A DNA stretch of 64,000 nucleotides, taken from contig NZ_LBMG01000031.1 of NCBI RefSeq assembly GCF_001005315.1, forward strand, positions 1 to 64,000, written 5' to 3'. Position 1 is the stretch's first letter. The number at the start of each line of letters is the position of its first letter. This stretch comes from Kordia jejudonensis (lineage in GTDB: Bacteria > Bacteroidota > Bacteroidia > Flavobacteriales > Flavobacteriaceae). This document shows positions 17,286 through 26,640 of this stretch, one piece after another. The notes under the pieces were generated by a model, which ran no database searches, was not told the origin of the DNA, and worked only from the letters and a program-made list of their open reading frames with translations. The translations under genes and the position numbers were made by a program.

Positions 17286-17422
17286 TATATTTGGACTTAA
17301 CTTTTTTTCATGGTTAAAGTAATTTATTGGTTATAAATTATTTCCCTTATTACCCTAAGACCCCAAATAAGTATAACCAATTTTTGGTAAAAGAAAAGAG
17401 CTTCCGCAAGGAGGCTCTTTTT
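17286..17422 (+). ncRNA. Candidate structured small RNA with intrinsic terminator
   Basis: A good -7 box, TATATTTG at 17286-17293, would start a transcript near 17300. ATTGGTTATA (17326-17335) pairs perfectly with TATAACCAAT (17372-17381) to close a long stem-loop. A second hairpin, AAAGAGCTTCC / GGAGGCTCTTT around a GCAA tetraloop (17395-17420) followed by T residues, is a textbook terminator. No -33 TTG is found at the right spacing, and no known RNA family is recognised. Confidence 0.35.
17395..17422 (+). terminator. Intrinsic terminator with GCAA tetraloop
   Basis: AAAGAGCTTCC pairs with GGAGGCTCTTT (one G-T pair) around GCAA, followed by a short T run. It has no protein gene upstream on the plus strand, which is why an RNA gene is proposed here. 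Confidence 0.65.
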
Positions 17423-17445
17423 GATTTAGTGAAACTCGGTTTTGT

Positions 17446-17743
17446 GAAGTCGAAGACGCCCACAAAACCGTTAGTTGAACTAATTCCTTCGCAGGAAGGA
17501 ATATTTTAATATTAATTTCTAAATTTAAAGAGTAACTGCTTTTTCTTTAAAGCAATTTTTAGAGAAGTCGAAAGACGTATTCAAAAGTAATAGTTGAATT
17601 AATTCCGTCGTAGGACGGAATCTTTTATTTTCTACGAGATCTATTTTAGAATTCCTGAATTACGTGTCTAACTCGTAAAATTTTGCAAAGTCGAAGACGC
17701 CCACAAAACCGTTAGTTGAACTAATTCCTTCGCAGGAAGGAAT
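17446..17743 (+). repeat. Three dispersed units of the GAAGTC...TAGTTGAA-hairpin repeat family
   Basis: Units at 17446-17502, 17564-17621 and 17688-17743 share a GAAGTC-GA(A)AGACG box, a TTAGTTGAA(C/T)TA or TAGTTGAATTA box, and a closing hairpin. The hairpin is ATTCCTTC-gcag-GAAGGAAT in units 1 and 3 but ATTCCGTC-gtag-GACGGAAT in unit 2, so paired bases change together. The same architecture, with ATCCCGTT/AACGGGAT stems, makes the tandem array at 61188-61801. Confidence 0.75.
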
Positions 17744-17771
17744 CTTCAATTTACAATGAAGTCAATTCTTT

Positions 17772-17856
17772 TCGTCAAATCGAACTTGATTCGTTTTCTC
17801 ATCATATGAATATAAATACAATAAGATTTTGAATCAAGTTCAGAATGACGTTTCTT
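17772..17856 (+). repeat. Second dispersed hairpin repeat family, copy 1
   Basis: Shares TCGTCAAA, TTCTCATCATA, AGATT and ATCAAGT.CAGAATGACGTT with 49842-49928 over about 85 bp. The 3' hairpin is TTTTGAAtcaagTTCAGAA here and TTCTGGAtcaagTCCAGAA there, so pairing is kept while bases differ. Confidence 0.65.
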
Positions 17857-18139
17857 TTATAAAATAGTTACTTCTGTTAGCGCGAGTTTTTAATGCGTGC
17901 CAACAACCATAGAGCTTGATGCAATACTGAACCAAGTTTAGCACAGGCTTCAACAAAAAATCAATTCTGCCTGTTTGTTCATTATTTCTTTAGGTAGACG
18001 TACGATGTCATTACAACTTTTTTTTTCTTTTGATTTCGGTATCTGAACCTGTAAAAGCTATAACGTTTATGTTTCTCAATGATCACAAATAATCTAACTT
18101 CTAAAAGCGAAGCGCTCTAAAATCCAATAGTGAAACGGT

Positions 18140-19576
18140 CTAATTTACCAAAATAAAATACTGCCAAGGTTGTAATGCAACATCTTGTCCTTCTCTAAAC
18201 ATGATCATGTCGTCATTCATATAATTTGTAAAACTTCCGGTAAGATCAATTTTTGTAATTACAGGATCTTTTGAAAGATTTCCAATATAATATACTGACT
18301 TACCATCCTTTTCACGTTTAAAGGCTAATACCTTATCAGCAACACTGCTTGTTAGTTTTGTATACGAAGCCGCATTTTTTCCACCATGCAACGCTACATG
18401 TGTATTTTTTAACGTTCCTAACTTTTCTAAAAGAGGCCACATAGCACCTTTTTCCTTCGGAATTTCGTCTTTCTCAAAAAACTTCAAACGATGTTTCATA
18501 TCATATTCCTGTCCAGAATATATCAATGGCATTCCTGGTGCTGTGTATGCTAATGCAGTAAATGCTTCAGCACCTTTGCCCAAGCGTTCTTCAATAGTTC
18601 CATTCCAAGAATTTTCATCATGATTGGTTACAAAATTCATTAAAATATCATCACTTTCATACAACGAATCAATCTGTTTCATACGTTTGTCCCAATCTGC
18701 AACGGTTTCTTCGCCTTTCGCAATATGATTCATACGATGGTGTGTATCCCAACCGTAAGCCATGTCAAATAAATTGTCTTTCAACAATTCAGGTTCCCAA
18801 GCTTCAGCCAGCATAAAAATATCTTTGGTAGCGCGCAATTGTGGCACAGCTTCTACCCAAAAATCTGTTGGAACTGAACCAGCAACATCACAACGAAAAC
18901 CATCAACACCTTCTTCTGTCAACCAATATTTCATGTCTTTCACCATCGCTTTGCGCAATTCTTTATTGTCATAATTTAAATCGGCAACATCTGCCCAACC
19001 AACGGGCGTTCCATCTTCGTTTAACGGATCGGTAATTTCGCCTTTCGCATTTTTTGTGTAGAATTCAGGATTTGTTTTCAACCAAGTATGATCCCAACCT
19101 GTATGATTTGGAACCCAATCCAAAATTACATAAATGTCATTATCATGTGCTGTTTTTACCAACTCACGGAAATCTTCAATCGTTCCAAATTCAGGATTTA
19201 TCTTTGTAAAATCTGAAACAGCGTAGTAACTTCCTAAGTACTTTTTGCGTTCTTCGGGATCTTCAATTTCGCTAGCAAATTCTCCACCTGTCGCTTTACG
19301 CTTGGTTTCTGAAATTGGAAAGATTGGCATTAACCAAATTACTTTTACGCCCAATTGTTTCAATTGTGGAATGTCTTTCGTAAACGCATCAAACGAACCT
19401 TCTTTTGAATATTGACGAATATTAGCTTCATAAATCACGGCGCTTTCCATCATGTCAGGAGAAACAGCAGCAATTTGCTTTTCTTGCGTTTCAGGTGTTT
19501 TTTCAGCTTCCTTTTTCTTCGTTTCACACGAAAAAAACAAAAGTGTTGTGAGTACAAATAAAGTTAGATTTTTCAT
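18140..19576 (-). CDS. GH13 alpha-amylase-family lipoprotein
   Basis: A 478-residue glycoside hydrolase with a lipoprotein signal (LLFFSC, Cys17) and a single (beta/alpha)8 catalytic domain. The GH13 regions are clear: ILDWVPNH (region I), GFRCDVAG with the nucleophile Asp230, MLAEAWE with the acid/base Glu258, and FVTNHDENSW with the transition-state Asp320. It should hydrolyse alpha-1,4 glucans or maltooligosaccharides in the periplasm or at the surface, in the position of SusA/SusG enzymes. It is the last gene of the minus-strand run beginning at 24076, 42 bp after the GH31 gene. No starch-binding module is visible. Confidence 0.93.
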   Translation of the reverse strand: MKNLTLFVLTTLLFFSCETKKKEAEKTPETQEKQIAAVSPDMMESAVIYEANIRQYSKEGSFDAFTKDIPQLKQLGVKVIWLMPIFPISETKRKATGGEFASEIEDPEERKKYLGSYYAVSDFTKINPEFGTIEDFRELVKTAHDNDIYVILDWVPNHTGWDHTWLKTNPEFYTKNAKGEITDPLNEDGTPVGWADVADLNYDNKELRKAMVKDMKYWLTEEGVDGFRCDVAGSVPTDFWVEAVPQLRATKDIFMLAEAWEPELLKDNLFDMAYGWDTHHRMNHIAKGEETVADWDKRMKQIDSLYESDDILMNFVTNHDENSWNGTIEERLGKGAEAFTALAYTAPGMPLIYSGQEYDMKHRLKFFEKDEIPKEKGAMWPLLEKLGTLKNTHVALHGGKNAASYTKLTSSVADKVLAFKREKDGKSVYYIGNLSKDPVITKIDLTGSFTNYMNDDMIMFREGQDVALQPWQYFILVN

Positions 19577-19618
19577 TCTATGTTAGTTTATAAATAATAT
19601 ATTAGTTTGGGTTTGATT

Positions 19619-22009
19619 TTATAATTTAATGGTAATTTCTCGTTCTTTTTTAGTGTTCCAGCGTACTTTAAATTTTAGCATTTGTGTGTCTGAATTCCAA
19701 TCAAATTTGATTCGTTTTCCGCGAAATTTTACTTTTCTAGGTTTTTTAGGTATGTTGTGAATTACCATCGTAATTTCCTTTGCCTGCGAAGAATAATTTG
19801 TACCAATTTCAGCTTCAAGCTCAATGTTTAACTTCGTTTTTTTAACTTCACTTTCAAACTCTAGTATTTCATACATTCCTTTTTCAAAAGCATTTTTGGT
19901 TTCGCCATCATCCATATACAACATACGTTCACTTTCGGTAATGCTTTCATCGTGATAATAATGTAGTTCAAATGTATTTTGATCGTAATTTGCCGTTGTT
20001 AACATTGGTGTTGCCATCGGAATAAACGCGCCAGCACGCACATACGTAGGAATCGACGCTTCTTTGATATCTACCACTTTGGTTTGTCCACCAGCAACTT
20101 TTTCATCCGTATAAAAATTGTACCAATTGGTACCTTTTGGAAAGTAGACTTCTTTCATTTTTACGCTGTCTTTTACAATGGGCGTCACTAAGAAATCGTG
20201 TCCCCACAAATAGGTTGAAGCGTTTGTGTACAATGCTTTGTTGTCAGATTCTTCAAAAAATAACGGACGCATTAACGGTGTTCCTTTTTGATTGTTTTCA
20301 AACGCAATGGTATAATTGTACGGTAATAATTGATAACGCAATTCAATAGCTTGTTTGGCTAATTTTTTCGCTCGTGGCGAACGAAATACAGGTTCGCTAG
20401 GCACTTCTTCTTGTGCATGTGGTCTGTAAATTGGTTGAAAAACGCCGTATTGTAACCAACGGATGTACAAATTATCGTCCAAATTCGCGCCAGCAAAACC
20501 ACCCAAATCAGAATGCATATAGCTTAAACCTTGCATCGCCATTTGCATGGCAATTTCTGTCTGCGATTGCAATCCGCCCCAAGTTCTGTTTACATCGCCC
20601 GACCAAGGAATGAGTCCATACCGTTGCGAACCAGAATAGCCAGCACGCATCAAAATAAACGGTCGCACAGTTGGAAAATCTTTCGCGTAACCTTCGTAGA
20701 CCAATCGCGCCCAATCGTGTCCGTAAATATTATGTTTTTCGTTGGCTGTTCCTGTGTGATGAAGTAATTTTTCAGGATGCACTTCTGGTTCTCCCAAATC
20801 GCCCCAAACGCCTGCAATGCCTAATTCTGCTAGTTCTTTATAAATTGACCAAAACCATTCTTCGCCTTTCGGATTGTAAATATCGATCAATCCTGTATTT
20901 CCAAAATAGAAATCGAATTTAAACGGATTTCCAACAGAATCTTTTGCTAAAATGCCCAAGTTTGAAGCTTCGTGCCAACGTTTGGAAGTTGTTAAAACAA
21001 ACGGCTCTGTAATAAACACAGTTTTCACACCTTGATCGTTTAAGTTTTGAATCATCTGTTTGGCGTCAGGAAATGAATCTTTATAGACTTGCAAATTTCC
21101 CATTGTGCCTTTGATGTCTTTCCCAAACCAATACAAATCTAAAATAATCGCATCTACAGGAATTTTTTCATCCTTAAATGCTTTGATAGTAGCTTCCGTT
21201 TCTGCTTGCGAATGGTAGCCAAATCGGCTTGAAAAGTTTCCAAATGCCCAACGTGGCGGCAAAGGTTGTTTTCCTGTTAAATCCGTATAATTGTCAACAA
21301 GATCGTTCCAAGAATCGCCCACAATTACTTGATAAGTTTTGCGTCCCGAAATGGTTTCGTAGGTAAGCGTATTGTCTTTTTTACTATCTAAATCCAAATA
21401 TCCAATCGGCGCATTGTCAAAATGAATCATGTATTGGTTGGAAGAAATTACAATTGGCAACGTAAAATTCATCAATTCTGAACGTGTTTCGTATCCGTAA
21501 TGCGCTCTGTTGTAGAGTTTCAAGCGATTTCCACGACGATTCATGCCCAACGCGCGTGCGCCACCGCCAAATAGAATTTCATCTTTCGTTAAATTGAAAT
21601 CAATTGCTTCGCCACCTTCAACTTTTTGATAGCCATTTTTCTCAGAAATGATCGGTTTTCCTTTGTAACTGTATGAAATTTGGAATGGCATAACACGAAT
21701 AGTTGCGGTAATTCCTGTGGTATTGAATACAATTTCCTGCTTGTTTTCCCAAAATTCGGTATTTGGTAACGAAGATTCCATGACAACGGCATGCGAGTTA
21801 TTTTGTTCGGCTTCTCCTTTCGGGATAAATGTAGTTTCTATGATTTCATCCGAATATGCCTTTAAAATGTAAGTGCCATCAGTAACTTGAATCTTCAATG
21901 ATGCGGTTGTTTTATCATACGTCGTGCTTGAAACTTCACGTTGGTAGTTTTGAGCAACTGAAATTTGCCAAAAAAGACTGAATAGGATGAATATTTTAAA
22001 TAGTTTCAT
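19619..22009 (-). CDS. GH31 alpha-glucosidase, exported
   Basis: This 796-residue protein has a signal peptide ending SVAQ, an N-terminal beta-sandwich, and the GH31 barrel. GVWGDLGEPEVH carries the nucleophile Asp404 (WxDxxEP motif, here WGDLGEP), and IPWSGDVNRTW carries the acid/base Asp472. Family members release glucose from the non-reducing end of maltooligosaccharides, matching SusB-like function in this locus. It starts 3 bp after the esterase-like gene ends, so the two are co-transcribed. Substrate range (alpha-1,4 versus alpha-1,6) cannot be read from the sequence. Confidence 0.94.
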   Translation of the reverse strand: MKLFKIFILFSLFWQISVAQNYQREVSSTTYDKTTASLKIQVTDGTYILKAYSDEIIETTFIPKGEAEQNNSHAVVMESSLPNTEFWENKQEIVFNTTGITATIRVMPFQISYSYKGKPIISEKNGYQKVEGGEAIDFNLTKDEILFGGGARALGMNRRGNRLKLYNRAHYGYETRSELMNFTLPIVISSNQYMIHFDNAPIGYLDLDSKKDNTLTYETISGRKTYQVIVGDSWNDLVDNYTDLTGKQPLPPRWAFGNFSSRFGYHSQAETEATIKAFKDEKIPVDAIILDLYWFGKDIKGTMGNLQVYKDSFPDAKQMIQNLNDQGVKTVFITEPFVLTTSKRWHEASNLGILAKDSVGNPFKFDFYFGNTGLIDIYNPKGEEWFWSIYKELAELGIAGVWGDLGEPEVHPEKLLHHTGTANEKHNIYGHDWARLVYEGYAKDFPTVRPFILMRAGYSGSQRYGLIPWSGDVNRTWGGLQSQTEIAMQMAMQGLSYMHSDLGGFAGANLDDNLYIRWLQYGVFQPIYRPHAQEEVPSEPVFRSPRAKKLAKQAIELRYQLLPYNYTIAFENNQKGTPLMRPLFFEESDNKALYTNASTYLWGHDFLVTPIVKDSVKMKEVYFPKGTNWYNFYTDEKVAGGQTKVVDIKEASIPTYVRAGAFIPMATPMLTTANYDQNTFELHYYHDESITESERMLYMDDGETKNAFEKGMYEILEFESEVKKTKLNIELEAEIGTNYSSQAKEITMVIHNIPKKPRKVKFRGKRIKFDWNSDTQMLKFKVRWNTKKEREITIKL

Positions 22010-22012
22010 GTG

Positions 22013-24076
22013 TTACTTTTTAAGTAAAAATGTAAATGGAATGTGCAATCGTTTTTGCCAAGCATTTTCAGAATGATTTGCGCCTTCAAAGAATAAATTT
22101 TGATAATTTTCGTCTGTATATCCTTTTTTCTTAAAGATAGTATCCACAATTTTGGCATATTGCGGATAGTATTGATCTAAGGTTTTGTTTCCGTAATCAA
22201 AATAAAAACGATGCGTTTTTGGCGATGGCAAATTGTCACTCATATAGGCAAAAAATGTATCAGGAATCGGATTGTTTTCCATTGGCATAATGCCAACCCA
22301 ATGTGTAGAAATACACGCCGCCGCACTGAAAATTTCAGGATATTCACACATGGCATACATTGAAATGAGTCCGCCCATACTAGAACCTGCGACAAATGTA
22401 TGTTCGCGATTTGTTTTTACGGAATACGTGTTGTCAATATACGGTTTTAGTTCTTCCGTAAGGAATTTTAGATAATTATCAGCACTAAAAATCATATCGA
22501 AATTGTTCTTTTTAGCTTCCGTTATGAGTTCGTTTCTTGTTTCTTCATTTAAATACCCAAATGCTTTTTCAGGAAAGTAGTTTTGCCAACGAATTTCAGG
22601 AATGTTGTACGGTGCCACAACAATGAAATCTTGCACTTTTCCTTCTTTCATGAGTTGTGAAGCTACTTCGTCTACTTGCCATTCTTGACTGTTCCAAGTA
22701 GTTGTGGCATCAAACAAATTTTGTCCGTCGTGCATGTACAATACACTGTATTTTTTGTCTTTTGAATAGTTTTCAGGCAACCAAACATCAACATTTCGAG
22801 AACGAATATAGTTTGACGGAAAGTCTGCAACACGCATCAGTTTTCCGCTTGCCAGTTTTGCTGTTTTGACTTCTTTGGCAATCGGTTTTTTATTTGTTTT
22901 AATTTCTACGTCTTCTGCAAATAACCAAAGGATTGCTTTTTTGAATTCACTTCGCCAAAATACTTCGCTATGTGTTCCACTTGGTGTGATTTGTACATAG
23001 AAATTGTCTTTTGGAAAACCGTTTGTTTGTATAGCGTTTGTAACTTTTTCTAAGTTTTGAACCATATTTTCTCCTTCTTTTCCACCCATGAGGTAGTAAA
23101 GTTTAGAGTTGTTGGCTTCCGCCAGATTGTTCTCAGTAAACGGAATAATTTCGTTAGAAAACCAAAACGAAGGTGAAAAGATACCTGCTTTTCCAAATAC
23201 AGTTGGATGTTCAAAAGCGGCGTAATGTGAAATGAGTCCGCCCATAGAACTTCCCATGATTCCTGTGTTTTTGGCGTCTGGTTTTGTTTTATATTTCTTG
23301 TCAATAGCAGGTTTTAAAGTGTTTGCAATAAAGTCAATGTATTCTTTTCCTTGTGGAATACCATATTTTTCATGTTTCCAAGGTGTGTATTCTTGCATGC
23401 GCTTTTCACTATTGTCAATAGCAACAATAATGATGTCTAAACCATTGATATCATGCAATCGGTTCATCGTTTCATCGACTTCCCATTCGCCTGAATACGA
23501 CGTGGCTTTATCAAATACATTTTGTCCGTCATGCATGTATAATACAGGATAGGTTTTATCCGATTTTGTATAGTTTGGCGGCAAGTACACTTGAATTTTT
23601 CGGGTAGTATTGAGTTGCGGAATTTCAAAGGCTTCCGCAAATGTTTCTACATTGGGTTGTTTGGTAGACACGGTTTCGTTACTATTTCCATGTGTCCACG
23701 CACCAATAGAAATGTTGATGGTTTCAGGAGTTTCCTTAAATGTGTAGCTTCTATTTTCAACATTTTGTCGTTTCGCGTCTAGCTCAACACTTTCCCAAGT
23801 TCCCAATGTAAATTTGAACAGAATGGTTTCTTTATGATTTGGAAGTGTAATTTGATATGTTTTGTCTTTCTTCTCAAGTTTTAATTCGTCTCTTCCGCCA
23901 GACCAACCTTCAAAATCTCCTGAAATGTAGATATCTTTGGTATAATCGTGATCGGCTGGTAAATTGTTCACAATCATTGTGACTGATTTTTTACCATCGG
24001 TTCGATCATCTTTTTGCTGTCCTTTACAGGAAAGGAGAACTAAAGAGATGAGTATGATTGCGAGTTTTGTTTTCAT
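22013..24076 (-). CDS. Lipoprotein with carbohydrate-binding-like domain and two tandem esterase-like domains
   Basis: The 687-residue protein has a lipobox (VLLSC, Cys17), an N-terminal E-set/CBM-like module (about 30-130; IYISGDFEGWSGGRDELKLE), and two alpha/beta-hydrolase domains of the esterase-D type. Each has a YMHDGQN(V/L)FD motif and a GSSMGGL(I) nucleophile elbow. The domains are about 35-40% alike by eye and clearly arose by duplication. In starch loci such domains are usually annotated as putative esterase; whether they deacylate acylated glucans or have another role is unknown. It precedes GH31 by 3 bp and follows a repeat-filled gap. Confidence 0.85.
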   Translation of the reverse strand: MKTKLAIILISLVLLSCKGQQKDDRTDGKKSVTMIVNNLPADHDYTKDIYISGDFEGWSGGRDELKLEKKDKTYQITLPNHKETILFKFTLGTWESVELDAKRQNVENRSYTFKETPETINISIGAWTHGNSNETVSTKQPNVETFAEAFEIPQLNTTRKIQVYLPPNYTKSDKTYPVLYMHDGQNVFDKATSYSGEWEVDETMNRLHDINGLDIIIVAIDNSEKRMQEYTPWKHEKYGIPQGKEYIDFIANTLKPAIDKKYKTKPDAKNTGIMGSSMGGLISHYAAFEHPTVFGKAGIFSPSFWFSNEIIPFTENNLAEANNSKLYYLMGGKEGENMVQNLEKVTNAIQTNGFPKDNFYVQITPSGTHSEVFWRSEFKKAILWLFAEDVEIKTNKKPIAKEVKTAKLASGKLMRVADFPSNYIRSRNVDVWLPENYSKDKKYSVLYMHDGQNLFDATTTWNSQEWQVDEVASQLMKEGKVQDFIVVAPYNIPEIRWQNYFPEKAFGYLNEETRNELITEAKKNNFDMIFSADNYLKFLTEELKPYIDNTYSVKTNREHTFVAGSSMGGLISMYAMCEYPEIFSAAACISTHWVGIMPMENNPIPDTFFAYMSDNLPSPKTHRFYFDYGNKTLDQYYPQYAKIVDTIFKKKGYTDENYQNLFFEGANHSENAWQKRLHIPFTFLLKK

Positions 24077-24439
24077 GATATTTTTGTCATTTCCGCACAG
24101 GCGGAAAACTATTTGTTTACTATATTTTTGTTTCTATTTGCATCTCGACTGCGCTCGATGTGACATTTTGTTTGACCTTGTCATTCCGCACTTGATGCGG
24201 AATCTATTTTTGTTTTGTGGATTCCTGCCTTTGCAGGAATGACATTGTTGCTCGATCTCAATACAAATATCTCAATTCTCACTACTGTATCTAAAATCAC
24301 TCGACGTGACATTTTGTTTGGCCTTGTCATTCCGCACTTGATGCAGAATCTATTTTTATTTTTGTGGATTCCTGCTTACGCAGGAATGACATTGTTGTTC
24401 GATCTCAATACTAACATCTCATTTCTCAGTACTTATTAC
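24077..24439. repeat. Two copies of a ~140-bp repeat, each containing a 64-65 bp TIR hairpin element
   Basis: Copies span about 24144-24287 and 24298-24432. Each contains an element bounded by perfect 8-bp inverted ends, GTCATTCC and GGAATGAC (24180-24243 and 24326-24390), made of two hairpins: ATTCCGC..GCGGAAT and ATTCCTGC..GCAGGAAT. The flanking sequence also occurs without the element at 26486-26552. This is a REP/MITE-like arrangement. No gene is present in the interval. Confidence 0.75.
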
Positions 24440-26395
24440 TTACTTCGTTGTTAGTATGATGCTTCCTTTTTCTGTGAACTCAATATCTTCATTCCAAGTA
24501 AACGTTTTTCCTGTGATAACATTTCTCAACGTTTTTCCTGTTAGATTCATTTCTGCATAGCGTTTGAGATCAATGGTAATAGGTTTTTCATTTTTGTTGA
24601 TGATATGTACAACTGTTTCATCGCCAAGCGTTCTGAATAAGAAATACGTTCCCATGAATGGTGCAAAATGTGTTGTTTGTCCTTCATGAATTGCTTTGCT
24701 CGTTTTGCGATAATTTAATAGTTTTTTGAGAAAATCTTGCATATCTTTTTGCTGCACACTTAACCCTTCGCCTGTAAATGCATTTATGGTATCATCTTTC
24801 CAACCGCCTGGGAAATCTGTACGAATTAGTCCATGATCGCCAGGTTTTTCAAAATCGTTCATTAATATTTCTGTTCCGTAATAGAGTTGTGGAATTCTTG
24901 GTAATACCAATTGGTAACTCAGTGCCATTTTAGTATTCGGAATATCTCCATTGAGTTGTGTAAAGATGCGACTCATGTCATGATTGTCTGGAAATATCAT
25001 AATGTCTTTCGGATTTGCATACTGAAAATCATTTGCCAAACCTTCATACATTTTTACCAAACCGTTGTCCCAAGATTCTTCTTCGTTTAAGGCGCTGACG
25101 ATGTTTCGTTGCATGGCAAAATCCATACTTGAACGTAGATTACTTTCGTATCCATCTTTGTTGTTTGCGCCAGTTTGCCAATAGCCAATGAGTAACGGAT
25201 TGTAACTCCATTCTTCGCCAACGATAGAAAAATTTGGATATTCTGTCATGATAGCGCCTGCCCAATTGCTCATAAATTCTTTATCAGGATACGGATATGT
25301 ATCTTGTCGAATGCCACCAAGTCCTAAAGCTTCAATCCACCAAATACTGTTTTGGATGATGTAGGTTGCCATGTATGGATTTCGTTGATTTAGATCGGGC
25401 ATTGCACTTACAAACCAGCCGTTTGCCATACCTTCCTTGTCACTTTTTGAAGCATAGGTATCTTGATTTGACGTACGTCTGTGATTTGAAAAGTTCAATT
25501 TTTCGCCATTTTCAAATTCCTTTTGATTGTTTACCCAATCGCTGAATGGTAAGTCTTTCATCCACCAATGTTGCAATCCGCAATGGTTTGCCACTTGATC
25601 CATAATAAGTTTGATTCCTTTTTTTCGAGCTTCATCGGCTAGATTTCGATATTCGTCAAAAGTTCCAAAACGTGGATCAACTTCGTAGTAATCTGTAATG
25701 GCGTATCCGTGATAGGAACTGCGCGGCATGTCGTTTGTAAGTAATGGACACGACCAAATTGCCGTAAAACCTAAATCGTCTATATAGTTTAAGTGATTTG
25801 TAATTCCTGTGATATCGCCACCGTGACGTCCATAATCATCTTTTCGATTGATGGTTGCTTCTCTCAGCAGTGTTACTTTTTCGCCTATTTCGGTAACACC
25901 AGATTTTTTTAATGGAATGTCGTTTGAGGTGTCTCCATTGGCAAACCGGTCAGGAGTTATGAGGTATAAAACGTCTGAACTGTCAAAACCAATATAGTCT
26001 TTTGCGACTTTTTCACGTGTTTTGAGTTCGTAGGTTTGTGTGAGTGTTTTGTCGTTTTGAAGTTTAAATTCGATATTGAATTTCCCTGGGGTTGCTTTTC
26101 CAATGTTTAGATCGATGAATAAGTAGTTTGGACTTTCGCCTTTTTGTACTTTTTCGATGTTGATACTTTTGTCTGCAATTGTTGGTGTTGCGTTTGCAAT
26201 GTTTGGATGTTTGACTAAGAGTTGCAGTTTGGTATTTTTGAAACCTGTCCACCAATACGGTGGTTCTACACGTTCAATATCGTTTTTTGTTTCTGTAACT
26301 TCTGTTGTTTTTTGTGCTGCATCAGATGTTGGGTCTTCAGTTTTTTTACAAGAGAAGAAACAGATTAGTAGTATGAATACGATTGCTTTTTTCAT
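24440..26395 (-). CDS. GH13 amylase/cyclomaltodextrinase-type lipoprotein
   Basis: A 651-residue lipoprotein (ICFFSC, Cys16) with an N-terminal beta-sandwich (about 40-130), a GH13 barrel and a C-terminal beta domain. Catalytic positions: Asp365 in GGIRQDTYPYP, Glu394 in IVGEEW, Asp473 in FPDNHDMSR; region I is LIMDQVANHCG. N-domain plus barrel architecture is that of SusA-type neopullulanases and cyclomaltodextrinases. It probably works on imported maltooligosaccharides in the periplasm. It is separated from both neighbours by repeat-containing gaps (24077-24439 and 26396-26640), so it may have its own transcript. Confidence 0.93.
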   Translation of the reverse strand: MKKAIVFILLICFFSCKKTEDPTSDAAQKTTEVTETKNDIERVEPPYWWTGFKNTKLQLLVKHPNIANATPTIADKSINIEKVQKGESPNYLFIDLNIGKATPGKFNIEFKLQNDKTLTQTYELKTREKVAKDYIGFDSSDVLYLITPDRFANGDTSNDIPLKKSGVTEIGEKVTLLREATINRKDDYGRHGGDITGITNHLNYIDDLGFTAIWSCPLLTNDMPRSSYHGYAITDYYEVDPRFGTFDEYRNLADEARKKGIKLIMDQVANHCGLQHWWMKDLPFSDWVNNQKEFENGEKLNFSNHRRTSNQDTYASKSDKEGMANGWFVSAMPDLNQRNPYMATYIIQNSIWWIEALGLGGIRQDTYPYPDKEFMSNWAGAIMTEYPNFSIVGEEWSYNPLLIGYWQTGANNKDGYESNLRSSMDFAMQRNIVSALNEEESWDNGLVKMYEGLANDFQYANPKDIMIFPDNHDMSRIFTQLNGDIPNTKMALSYQLVLPRIPQLYYGTEILMNDFEKPGDHGLIRTDFPGGWKDDTINAFTGEGLSVQQKDMQDFLKKLLNYRKTSKAIHEGQTTHFAPFMGTYFLFRTLGDETVVHIINKNEKPITIDLKRYAEMNLTGKTLRNVITGKTFTWNEDIEFTEKGSIILTTK

Positions 26396-26485
26396 CTGAT
26401 TTGCTTTTTAGTATTTAGGTTTTAGTATTGAGTATTGAGATGTGCTTGCTTCTCGATACAATTTTCTTCATTTTATTACGAAAAT

Positions 26486-26552
26486 CACTCGAAGTGACGT
26501 TTTATTTGACATTGTTGCTAATCTCAATACTAATATCTCAATTCTCACTACT
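26486..26552. repeat. Repeat flank lacking the TIR element (empty-site-like copy)
   Basis: CACTCGAAGTGAC...TTTGACATTGTTGCT then ATCTCAATACTAATATCTCA matches the outer parts of the 24144 and 24298 repeats joined directly, without the GTCATTCC...GGAATGAC segment. The rest of the 26396-26640 gap holds nothing recognisable. Confidence 0.6.
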
Positions 26553-26640
26553 CAATTTCTAGCCCTGATTGCAGTGGCATCCTCCCGATTTTCTCGGGAG
26601 ATACAACGGAAAGCAGGAAATAGCTCCAAATCATTTACAG

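Larger units (their letters stand above)
16930..18139. other. 1.2-kb intergenic region with candidate RNA and repeats
   Basis: No protein gene is supported here. A short open frame at 17327-17509 overlaps a terminator-like hairpin and a repeat unit, so I reject it. The region contains a candidate structured RNA (17286-17422), three dispersed hairpin repeat units (17446-17743) and one copy of a second repeat family (17772-17856). The remainder, 17857-18139, shows nothing I can name. Confidence 0.6.

Noticed and set aside
17327-17509. 60-codon open frame
   Set aside because: It runs through a long stem, a terminator hairpin and a dispersed repeat unit, so coding is unlikely.
23232-23552. 106-codon plus-strand frame within the esterase gene
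   Set aside because: Shadow frame opposite a well-supported gene with clear motifs.
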